DNA of 64,000 nucleotides from Legionella cincinnatiensis (GTDB lineage Bacteria > Pseudomonadota > Gammaproteobacteria > Legionellales > Legionellaceae): contig NZ_UGNX01000001.1 in assembly GCF_900452415.1 (NCBI RefSeq), positions 3,472,001 through 3,536,000 on the forward strand. The letters run 5' to 3'. The position numbers and the translations under genes were made by a program. Under the pieces are notes generated by a model. That model searched no databases and was not told where the DNA came from. It worked only from the letters and a program-made list of their open reading frames with translations. Numbering within the stretch: the first letter of the stretch is position 1; the number at the start of each line of letters is the position of its first letter. Below, piece after piece: positions 26,500 through 34,818 of this stretch.

Positions 26500-28612
26500 A
26501 ACGCCAAATTACAAAAGCTAAAATAGTTAACCCGATCCCTGCTAAGCTGTAAATAATAACATTAAGTGTTAATCGATTCGCTTTTTCCATCGCAATTTCT
26601 GTGTTTACAGTGTCTTGTATTTCTTGGGGTGATAAATTGGTATAGCTGCCATTTTGGAAAGAGACAGCCAGAGTGCCTGACAAAGAATCCCGCTTATAAT
26701 TATCATTTAATAAATTCAAAGCTAATTTTAATTCATCTTCTGTATATCCAAAGATATTAAGTAAAGCAAATTGATTATATGAGCCCAACGGACTTATGTT
26801 AACAAAGCCAATATCTTGTCTTTTATCGAAAGCATTCCCAAAAATATTTTTATCAATTCCTTTTAAAGTATTATTGGAAGTGATGCTAAGATTATGTATT
26901 AATTTATTAATATTTTGCCTAAATGAAATCATAAACTCTGAATCATTCTTCCCTATACTTAAATAAACTAAATTATGCTGCACTGAATCCTTTGGAAGAG
27001 ATTGATTGTCCATTACCTTAAGAAATGAACTATTATTTAAGGTTGTCGCAAAATGGATTAACTCTTGCAGCAATTGCTTATTCTGGTAAGTTGTAGTGCT
27101 ATTATTAGGTAAGCCAACAAAAACTAAACCATTCATTAAAGTTGGGTAGGATTTAATTTGATTACTTTCGGGGGCCTTGGATTGATGAAATTCAAGATAA
27201 CTATCATTATACACAGTTGCCCAAGCCTCATTCAAATAATCTCGCGTGCAGTATTCTTCTGGCAAAATCATATTGAAGGTTATAATCAATGCATTATTGC
27301 CTAAATGTAATAATTTTGGTGGTAAATTAAGTTCGAGCGTAACTTTTTGTGCTGAATCCGTTTTAAGTAACGCCCCATCAACTGGATAACCATTAAGACT
27401 TATTGTTAACGTGGAAGCTTTATTCTGTTGTAAAAATGGGCTAAAGCTGTAATCTACAAATAATGTGACAGAGTTATTTGAAAATTGATCCGGTAAATTA
27501 AACTGATAATTTAACTGATTTTGTCCTGATCCAAAAACAGTATTGTCATTATAGCCCAAATCTTTAAAAGTTATGTGTAACTTTTTTGGGGACTCGCTTA
27601 TTGGTTGATCTATATCTGTTGGCGTCGCAATAAAAAAGGAAGGATTAGTTGCATTAAAATTCATTACATTGGAGTTAATCGAATTAATTGCTGTTGCGAT
27701 TCCTTGTTGAGTATTCGCCGAAATAACCAAGACGGGTTGTTGCTTGTTCGGATAAATCCATATAAAACCAGAGTCATCGCTCAAACGGGTTCCATTTTGC
27801 ATCCATTGATTATGTTCCAAATGAATTCCGTTTGGAAATTTAAGTGAAGAAAAATCAATAAGATCTGGGGTGCTCACAATAATAACGGGATTAGAAGAAG
27901 AAATATGTCCAACATCATTTGTGAGAATTGTCTCGAAATCAATACCACGCCAACTGGCTCTTTTGCTAAGAATATTCGCCAAGTTAAAATATGGTGCAAA
28001 ATCGTTAGCAGTCATCTTATCAGGCATAACAAAAGCGATTTTATCAACAAAAGGCGCATCATTATGAATAAAAGGATAGGGAAAATCGGATAGTTTCAAA
28101 TTTTCGGATCGATTTTGATAATGGTAAGTAACACTTGAATTTCCAACCAGAGTTATCCAATTACCGGGATTTTCAACATCGCTACAGACATCATCACTAA
28201 TTTTCATATATCCAATGAGACGAACAGTTGTTATTTTTTTTTGAATAAGTGCTTTGGGAATTGAAACGCGCCATAAAATAGGTTGAGAAACTGCTTTATC
28301 TAATTTTATCGAATCAATGGGAAGATCACCTACCATTAAAGTGAGCGAAGAAGAGTTGAGTAAAAGAGGGGAAAATTGAATAATCAGATTTAAATCAATA
28401 TTAAGAACCTCCCATTGAGAGGGTATTGGTATATAAAAAGTATAGGATGGTTTTCGTCCCTCCAAAATACCCGTATTAATTTTTGATATTTGATTCAATG
28501 TATACGTTTGTTGAATCAGAGAGTCAGTAGATGATAATAATGTTGAAGCGTTCAGAGTTGTAAAAAATGCCCACATCAATAAAAACCAAGTGGCTCTATA
28601 CAGTATTATCAC
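26477..28612 (-). CDS. BcsB-like periplasmic glycan-export subunit (cassette 2)
   Basis: A 711-residue paralogue of the protein at 14972-17191, with the same architecture: N-terminal signal or anchor (TWFLLMWAFFTTLNAS), repeated binding modules marked by TLMVGDLPIDSIKL and TISLNGYPVDGALL, the IKFKDLGYNDN-like motif ITFKDLGYNDNTVFGSGQN, cysteines in ISDDVCSDVENPGNW and EEYCTRDYLNEAW, and a C-terminal helix (VIIYSLAGIGLTILAFVIW). The paralogues share whole motifs but are otherwise diverged. The start is a GTG at 28612 with AAGGA 7 bases upstream. It is divergent from the nfrA-like gene of cassette 2 with only 54 bases between, so both are probably controlled from one short promoter region. Its likely partner is the NfrB-like enzyme of cassette 2. 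Confidence 0.82.
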   Translation of the reverse strand: MIILYRATWFLLMWAFFTTLNASTLLSSTDSLIQQTYTLNQISKINTGILEGRKPSYTFYIPIPSQWEVLNIDLNLIIQFSPLLLNSSSLTLMVGDLPIDSIKLDKAVSQPILWRVSIPKALIQKKITTVRLIGYMKISDDVCSDVENPGNWITLVGNSSVTYHYQNRSENLKLSDFPYPFIHNDAPFVDKIAFVMPDKMTANDFAPYFNLANILSKRASWRGIDFETILTNDVGHISSSNPVIIVSTPDLIDFSSLKFPNGIHLEHNQWMQNGTRLSDDSGFIWIYPNKQQPVLVISANTQQGIATAINSINSNVMNFNATNPSFFIATPTDIDQPISESPKKLHITFKDLGYNDNTVFGSGQNQLNYQFNLPDQFSNNSVTLFVDYSFSPFLQQNKASTLTISLNGYPVDGALLKTDSAQKVTLELNLPPKLLHLGNNALIITFNMILPEEYCTRDYLNEAWATVYNDSYLEFHQSKAPESNQIKSYPTLMNGLVFVGLPNNSTTTYQNKQLLQELIHFATTLNNSSFLKVMDNQSLPKDSVQHNLVYLSIGKNDSEFMISFRQNINKLIHNLSITSNNTLKGIDKNIFGNAFDKRQDIGFVNISPLGSYNQFALLNIFGYTEDELKLALNLLNDNYKRDSLSGTLAVSFQNGSYTNLSPQEIQDTVNTEIAMEKANRLTLNVIIYSLAGIGLTILAFVIWRFIKSRRP

Positions 28613-28666
28613 TAGAATATCCTTATTTTTCTTGATACTTTAATACTAATATAAAAAAACAGAGCG

Positions 28667-30706
28667 ATGCAAATGAATCGGAGGAGAATAATTTGGACTA
28701 TCCTATTCATTTTAATTATTTTTTATCTACTCATTCATTCTGCAATGAAAAATATTCATTCAGTCAAAAGAGATATTCCAACGTTACTTAATTTCTATTA
28801 TACCCATAAAAATACAGAACCCCTAAAAGCAAAAGAGGCGTTAGATCTCATTTTGCAACAAGATCCAAACAACCCAGTTGCAATTGGAGCTAAAACAAAC
28901 TGGTTTCTTCAGAAAGGCGATACTCATTCTGCTTTGAATTTTCTACAGGAAAATCATTTACTCTATCCCAAAAACCAAACCATTACTTATGAATTAGCAA
29001 AAATTTACATCCTATTGAATCAATATAAAAATGCAAAACCCCTCTTGACCTCACTCATGTTGGCGACTGATAAAATAAAACAAAAAGAAGCGCAAGTGCT
29101 TTATCAATCTATATTCCCCGAAGAGCATATTAGCCCAGTACAAGAAAATCTTTCCTCCTTTATTGAGCCAGTTCATTTTCATCATAAATTGGATTTTACT
29201 GCATTGTATCAAAGAGTTGATGAAATTATGAATCTACAGCCTGAGTCTGCACGTAATTATTTGCAACATATCCTTTTAATTGATCCCAATAATTCAGAGG
29301 CGTACTCAAAACTTGGATACCTTGAATTAATGCAAAAAAATAATGAAAGCGCCCTGTTCTATTTAGTCAAAGCATTTTCAATTAAGCCAAATTCCACTCT
29401 TGCGGTCCAAATAGCTTATTTGTTTGCACAGAAAAAAGATAAGAAGCAAGCTGTATTTTTCTTTACCTATGGTCTCACTTATGGAAACGCACAGTTAAAA
29501 AAACAATCTCAACAAGCACTTAGTTATTTAGAAAAAGAACAACAAATAGCCCAAAACTCAACACCCCCCCAAAATTTAAGCCCAGAAGAAATACTTTGGA
29601 ATCGTTTTTATCAAAATAGGAAAATTAATCCAAGTCTTGCTTCGAAAACCATCTTTATCTTATTGTCCATGCATCCAAAAGATATAAGAACTATTAAAGA
29701 AGCAGCATACTTTGAAATGGCACAAAAAAATACAACTCAAGCTATTGAACTGTGGAAAAGAGCGTACGCTCTAGATCATAATCCAGCGTCAGCATTAAGT
29801 ATCGGATATCTGTACGATGAGCAAAATAATAAATATTTTGCATTCCGATATTTTAATTATGCGTCGAAAACGTCGAATATGGAGGTCAAAACCAAAGCAG
29901 AGCTTGCAAAAACTGGATTAGCAGGTAGCCAATTTAAAATCTTACCTAATCCTTATTTTGCAGAATTTTATACTTTTCCCTTTTATTATAGCCGCTTTGA
30001 TTTGGGTGTCTTACCCATAATTTCGCGATTAGGTAAGACCATAAAACAAATAAATACTGATTTATATTTTTCATATCGTAGAACAAAAGACAATCGCTCT
30101 GGAACGTTACAAGGGCTACTTATCCAAAACTCGATCCCCCAGATTTTTGAAGACAATGCAGCTATTTATTCAGCAGGTATTCGTAAATTTCCTTGGCCGA
30201 AAATACCTGTATTAGCATTCCTTGAAATAGGTGGAGCCGAAGATTTAGTTTATAAATTTCGGCCAAGATGGCGCAAAGATGTTCGTGGCGGGCTTGTTTA
30301 CTATAATGCTTGGGGAGTTAAACCGACTTATACTAATAAGCTTACATTGCCACTTAAGTGGATCATTACACTCTATTCCGATATGATTTATTACTCACGA
30401 TACAATGACAACATCATCAGCACATCTTGGTTTAGGCCTGGTTTCAGAGTTGCTACTTACCATAGCTCTTCACTGGATCTTTATATGGCTAATTATTTAA
30501 TTCTGGATAAAAATCATGAGTTTTATAATAATATCTATTCTCTAGGCCCCGGCATTGCTTTGCAGCCAAATAATCGTATCAATGTTGTTTTTCGTTTCGA
30601 AGCATTGCAAGGATACTATATTCCTGTAAATAGCCCTACCCCAAATCCTTATAAATCCCATTACTGGAATAATCTTGCTATGCTAGAAATATATTTTCGT
30701 TTTTAA
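28667..30706 (+). CDS. NfrA-like outer-membrane TPR protein (cassette 2)
   Basis: The 679-residue protein has an N-terminal hydrophobic segment (IIWTILFILIIFYLLIH), which may be a signal or an anchor, then TPR repeats over about residues 35-420 (for example KLGYLELMQKNNESALFYL, EAAYFEMAQKNTTQAIELW), and a C-terminal domain of about 260 residues ending MLEIYFRF. The C-terminal domain shares motifs with the cassette 1 protein, such as FYTFPFYYSRFDLGVLP versus APFEYSRFSLFVIPEHL, and the NPY[GK]S ending. It has fewer repeats than its paralogue. It lies 25 bases before the nfrB-like gene on the same strand, an evident operon. By analogy with NfrA it should form the outer-membrane exit for the glycan. 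Confidence 0.82.
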   Translation: MQMNRRRIIWTILFILIIFYLLIHSAMKNIHSVKRDIPTLLNFYYTHKNTEPLKAKEALDLILQQDPNNPVAIGAKTNWFLQKGDTHSALNFLQENHLLYPKNQTITYELAKIYILLNQYKNAKPLLTSLMLATDKIKQKEAQVLYQSIFPEEHISPVQENLSSFIEPVHFHHKLDFTALYQRVDEIMNLQPESARNYLQHILLIDPNNSEAYSKLGYLELMQKNNESALFYLVKAFSIKPNSTLAVQIAYLFAQKKDKKQAVFFFTYGLTYGNAQLKKQSQQALSYLEKEQQIAQNSTPPQNLSPEEILWNRFYQNRKINPSLASKTIFILLSMHPKDIRTIKEAAYFEMAQKNTTQAIELWKRAYALDHNPASALSIGYLYDEQNNKYFAFRYFNYASKTSNMEVKTKAELAKTGLAGSQFKILPNPYFAEFYTFPFYYSRFDLGVLPIISRLGKTIKQINTDLYFSYRRTKDNRSGTLQGLLIQNSIPQIFEDNAAIYSAGIRKFPWPKIPVLAFLEIGGAEDLVYKFRPRWRKDVRGGLVYYNAWGVKPTYTNKLTLPLKWIITLYSDMIYYSRYNDNIISTSWFRPGFRVATYHSSSLDLYMANYLILDKNHEFYNNIYSLGPGIALQPNNRINVVFRFEALQGYYIPVNSPTPNPYKSHYWNNLAMLEIYFRF

Positions 30707-30731
30707 TGACAATTGATTAAGGACATATCTG

Positions 30732-32606
30732 GTGCCCAATGAACTAATTTTATTTTTTTATTACATTATGTGGTATTTTCTCATCGCCTTAACTTTTATG
30801 TTCATTATATCAGGCTTAGATGATTTCTTTATAGATCTTTACTTTTGGATAAGATACATCTTTCGTTTATGGAAAACACGCCATTATGAACCATTAACTT
30901 ATCAAAAAATGGCAGAAAAAGAAGAGCAGCTCATAGCCATATTAGTACCTTGCTGGCATGAAGCAGGGGTAATTGGCACTATGCTAAGACACAACTGCTA
31001 TTCTATTGATTATACAAACTATTATATTTTTGTCGGCGTGTATCCAAACGATCCTACAACAATTGAGGAGGTAGAAGAAGTTGCTCGAGAAATAATGCAT
31101 GTTCAATGTGTTATTGGAGAAACTCCTGGTCCAACCAATAAAGCAGCTAATTTAAACAGTATTTACCTGTATACGAAAAAATTTGAACAAACAATCAACA
31201 AAAAATTTGATATTTTTGTGTTTCATGATTCAGAAGATATTATTCATCCTTTATCTTTTAAACTTTATAACTACTTGTGTCCTAAAAAAGATATGATCCA
31301 AATTCCAATCTTTCCTTTAAAAGTAAATTTATGGAATTTTACTCATTGGATGTACGCTGACGAATTTTCAGAAAATCATACTAAAGATATTATTGTTCGG
31401 GAATCTATTGGAGGACATGTTCCCTCTGCCGGCGTGGGAACTGCTTTTTCAAGAAAAACATTACAATTACTTGAAAACCCTAAAACAAGAGTTCCTTTTT
31501 CAACAGAGTCGCTCACGGAAGATTATCATACCTCTCTTGAAATTCGATTAAAAAAATTAAAATCCATCTTTGCTGCTCAGAAAGTAACTTATAAAAAATG
31601 GCAACCTCGGGGAATTTTTCGTTCAGGCTATATTCAAAAACCAATTCAAGAGTACATTGCAACTCGCGCTTTATTTCCTATGGAGTACACAAAAGCCGTA
31701 CGACAAAAAACGCGTTGGATAATTGGCATTATTTTTCAAGAATGGAAGCATGAATGGCCTAATGCATGGCCTGTACGATTTACTCTTGCTCATGATAGAA
31801 AGGCATTCCTCACCCATTTTGTCAATGGTTTTGGCTATGTGGTCCTTATTTTTTGGATACTTTATTCTCTGTTTACCCTTGAAAATCCAGAGTATCCCTC
31901 TTTACAAGAACAATTTAATTTGCACCCATGGGTATGGGCTTTTATTATAGGAGCTACATTTTTAATGTTTGAGCGCGCGCTACAACGAATTATTGCCATT
32001 CGCAGGATCTATGGTTGGAGCGCTGCTTTTTTATCAATTCCACGATATTTTTATAATAACCTAATTAACTTCCATGCAATAATACGCGCATACATTATCT
32101 ATAATTCAACACCTAAAACACAAAAAAGTGCAAAACAACCAACATGGGATAAAACAGATCATCATTTCCCTGGCAGCCACATCTTAACTCCTCATCATTT
32201 AAAATTGGGCAGTTTATTAATTTCAGCAGGTCTAATAAATCAACCTCAACTAGAACAAGCAATTATAGAACAGAAAAAAACTGGGGAGCTTCTTGGTGAA
32301 ACTCTTTGTCGCATGAAAATAATTAATCGCCAACAATTGATGGCGATTCTAGCAGATCAATTCAAATTAAAACTATTCCCTCAAAGCAAACTTGAAAACG
32401 CTAAAAATTCATGTTACTCATTACTGCCCAAAAAGATAAACCAGTTTGCTACAAAAAATAATCTCAGTGTTATAGCAATAAATGAAGCAAAATCTGAATT
32501 AACAATTAGCCTAGATGATCCCACTAATGAATATTTAATCGAACAAATTATTAATCGAGTTAGCCCTTATACAGTTATTTTTGTTCTTACTGATCCTGAT
32601 TCATAG
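30732..32606 (+). CDS. NfrB-like inner-membrane glycosyltransferase with C-terminal MshEN domain (cassette 2)
   Basis: This 624-residue paralogue of the cassette 1 enzyme carries the same motifs: N-terminal membrane helix with ISGLDDFFIDL, VPCWHEAGVIG, HDSEDIIHP, SLTEDYH and RQKTRW, then further membrane helices and a C-terminal MshEN domain. The two 24-residue motifs are at 491-514 (KLGSLLISAG...) and 520-543 (LLGETLCRMK...), again separated by five residues (KKTGE). The consensus Arg at motif start is Lys and Leu here, so the second half-motif is the more degenerate of the pair. The start is GTG 30732 with AAGGA about 8 bases upstream. It is predicted to polymerise an amino-sugar glycan when c-di-GMP is bound. 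The gene ends 185 bases from a convergent diguanylate cyclase gene. Confidence 0.87.
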   Translation: MPNELILFFYYIMWYFLIALTFMFIISGLDDFFIDLYFWIRYIFRLWKTRHYEPLTYQKMAEKEEQLIAILVPCWHEAGVIGTMLRHNCYSIDYTNYYIFVGVYPNDPTTIEEVEEVAREIMHVQCVIGETPGPTNKAANLNSIYLYTKKFEQTINKKFDIFVFHDSEDIIHPLSFKLYNYLCPKKDMIQIPIFPLKVNLWNFTHWMYADEFSENHTKDIIVRESIGGHVPSAGVGTAFSRKTLQLLENPKTRVPFSTESLTEDYHTSLEIRLKKLKSIFAAQKVTYKKWQPRGIFRSGYIQKPIQEYIATRALFPMEYTKAVRQKTRWIIGIIFQEWKHEWPNAWPVRFTLAHDRKAFLTHFVNGFGYVVLIFWILYSLFTLENPEYPSLQEQFNLHPWVWAFIIGATFLMFERALQRIIAIRRIYGWSAAFLSIPRYFYNNLINFHAIIRAYIIYNSTPKTQKSAKQPTWDKTDHHFPGSHILTPHHLKLGSLLISAGLINQPQLEQAIIEQKKTGELLGETLCRMKIINRQQLMAILADQFKLKLFPQSKLENAKNSCYSLLPKKINQFATKNNLSVIAINEAKSELTISLDDPTNEYLIEQIINRVSPYTVIFVLTDPDS

Positions 32607-32791
32607 AAATGCTGCAGCGCTCTAGTCAGGAATTGTAAGAGACATATCAAGTAAATTTGCGTATCCATTTTTTATAGGCATTTGATCTATTAATGATTTT
32701 TTCTTTTTAGTTTAAGCCAATAATTAACTCTACAAATTGTTATCGTCAATTAGATCCATTGTGCAGAAGTATCAATAGATAACAATTAGGT

Positions 32792-34417
32792 TCAATTTAA
32801 ATGTTCAGTATAGACAACAACCTGATTTTTCCCATTTTGCTTTGCTTTATATAATGCTTGATCTGCATAATTGACAATATCATTAAAATCATAACTATGA
32901 TTCAAACTCGAAATTCCAAGGCTAATTGTTACATAGACTTTTTGATCATTTATTGCAAAAGCATACTTAGAAAATTGAAGACGTAAGTTATTACAAATTT
33001 TTTGACTGTTTTCAAGATTAGCGCCTGGCAATATTAGCACAAACTCCTCTCCACCATACCGTCCAATAATATCTTGATTACGCAAACTCATCATCAACAT
33101 AGAAGCAAGTTTTTTAATCACCACATCACCAAAAGGATGGCCATAAGTATCATTAATTAATTTAAAATTATCAATATCAATCATCACGAAAGAAAGCGAT
33201 GACTGCTGCTGTTTTGCTCGGGTAATTTCAATATTTAAACGATTTAAAACACTGGAATGATTTAACAAACCAGTCAAACTATCTGTGGTCATATAATAAT
33301 TTAAAATACTCGCCCGATTGGATCGCGATCTTACTGCAGAAACTAAATCTTGTGGTGAAACAGGTTTGGTCAAAAAGTCATCCCCACCTAAACTAATTGC
33401 TGCTAATTTCTTGTTTTTATCATCTTCTGTAGATAGAAAAATAATGGGAATTTTCGTGTATCGCCTATCTTTTCGAAGTAAGGTTGCCAGCTCCAAACCT
33501 GAGCACTCAGGCATATAAATGTCCATCAAAATTAAATCAGGCTGGAATGTTTCAAGCTCTTTTAATAAGTCCAAAGGCTTGGTAATAGCTCGAGTAATCA
33601 TATCCGCTTGTTTTAAAATCAATGAATAAAATTCCGCTAATGATTGTGAGTCATCCAGAATTAAAATTCGGTATGCTTCATTAATAGGTGAAATACAATT
33701 TAAATTGATCTCTTGTATCATATAAGAAACATCAAGCGGTTTTTGAAAAAAAGCAACACAACCAGCACGTATTGCTGTGAGTCGAGGTAATAAATCCGCA
33801 TTAGGAACAATACAAAATAATTGAACGAGCCCTTTCTGATGTTTTCCTACAGTAATTAGATACTCAAGAGCAGATTTATTTAAATAATCAGTATCAATAA
33901 TAAGCGCAATCGGTTGCTGTTTCTGCATTAAATTCTGGAGTGATGTCATATCTTTTATATGCTGTGTATCATATCCAGCCTGTTGCAAACCAGCTTTTAA
34001 TTCATTAACTAATGGTATATCTTGTTCCAGAATATAAACTAATTTATTGTCCGCAGATTTTTTTTCAGCAACAAAAACGAGTGATTTCGGTTCATCTTCA
34101 TGAGCCAAGACGCCTTTTAATTGATTAAAATATGAAGTAATTTTTTCTTGATCTTCCTCTGCTAATTTCCCATTAGCAAGAATATTTTTTAATAATATTT
34201 CCATCTGCCGTGCGGTTTTACCCAACTCCAAATAACCATAGGTTCCCGCAGAGCCACATAAGCTATGTATATTACGATGAAACTCTTGAAAACCAGCTAA
34301 ATCCCATTGCTTAAGCTGAGCGTGCCATTGCAACTCTAAGCTATAAATTCGCTCAGGAAGCTGCTTACGATAAAGCATAAAAAGATCATGTAATTTTTTC
34401 TGTATCTTCTCATCCAT
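32792..34417 (-). CDS. Diguanylate cyclase with HPt and two receiver domains (PleD-like)
   Basis: The 541-residue protein begins with an HPt-like helical domain with the phospho-His motif HSLCGSAGTYGY (H51). A first receiver-like domain follows (about 125-245, LVYILEQDIPLVNELK) with a divergent acceptor region, then a canonical receiver (about 250-370, ILILDDSQSLAEF, LMDIYMPECSG, FLTKP). The GGDEF domain ends the protein, with GGEEF at 455-459 and an RNQD inhibition site five residues earlier, so it should make c-di-GMP and be feedback-inhibited. Its start overlaps the end of the CheY-like gene by 8 bases, and it is the last gene of a three-gene signalling operon convergent with the c-di-GMP-regulated glycosyltransferase gene. 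Confidence 0.93.
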   Translation of the reverse strand: MDEKIQKKLHDLFMLYRKQLPERIYSLELQWHAQLKQWDLAGFQEFHRNIHSLCGSAGTYGYLELGKTARQMEILLKNILANGKLAEEDQEKITSYFNQLKGVLAHEDEPKSLVFVAEKKSADNKLVYILEQDIPLVNELKAGLQQAGYDTQHIKDMTSLQNLMQKQQPIALIIDTDYLNKSALEYLITVGKHQKGLVQLFCIVPNADLLPRLTAIRAGCVAFFQKPLDVSYMIQEINLNCISPINEAYRILILDDSQSLAEFYSLILKQADMITRAITKPLDLLKELETFQPDLILMDIYMPECSGLELATLLRKDRRYTKIPIIFLSTEDDKNKKLAAISLGGDDFLTKPVSPQDLVSAVRSRSNRASILNYYMTTDSLTGLLNHSSVLNRLNIEITRAKQQQSSLSFVMIDIDNFKLINDTYGHPFGDVVIKKLASMLMMSLRNQDIIGRYGGEEFVLILPGANLENSQKICNNLRLQFSKYAFAINDQKVYVTISLGISSLNHSYDFNDIVNYADQALYKAKQNGKNQVVVYTEHLN

Positions 34418-34799
34418 TATATTTTAACCATGCATCGTTGATTGACATCGCAAGCGTCAAGGGGTCAAAAGGCTTTTTAATAACATCAATTGCGCCTATA
34501 GACTTGTATTCTGCTATTTCATCACTTTGTATTTTAGCAGTCATAAATATAGCGGGTATTTCCATAAACTCAGGATTCTTCCGTAATTCAAATAAAGTAG
34601 TTGGCCCATCTTGTTCAGGCATCATTACATCTAATAACAGTAAATCAGGAATAAATTCCTTTGCTGCATCAATAACTTCTTTACCGTTAGAACAATACTT
34701 TACTGTAAAATCACCAATATCCTCCAAGGCAATTTGTGCAATAGCTCTTATGTCCTCTTCATCTTCCGCATATAAAATCTTTTTAAGTTCTTTAGGCAT
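34410..34799 (-). CDS. CheY-like single-domain response regulator
   Basis: A 129-residue stand-alone receiver domain with acidic triad YAEDEED, the phospho-acceptor Asp in LLLDVMMPEQDGP, a Thr in IFMTAK and a Lys in VIKKPFDP. It has no output domain, so it probably relays phosphate or binds a partner. It lies between the hybrid kinase gene (19-base gap) and the diguanylate cyclase gene (8-base overlap), pointing to a kinase-to-cyclase phosphorelay. AAGGAA precedes ATG 34799. Confidence 0.93.
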   Translation of the reverse strand: MPKELKKILYAEDEEDIRAIAQIALEDIGDFTVKYCSNGKEVIDAAKEFIPDLLLLDVMMPEQDGPTTLFELRKNPEFMEIPAIFMTAKIQSDEIAEYKSIGAIDVIKKPFDPLTLAMSINDAWLKYNG

Positions 34800-34818
34800 T
34801 TTCTATTCCTTTAATTAG

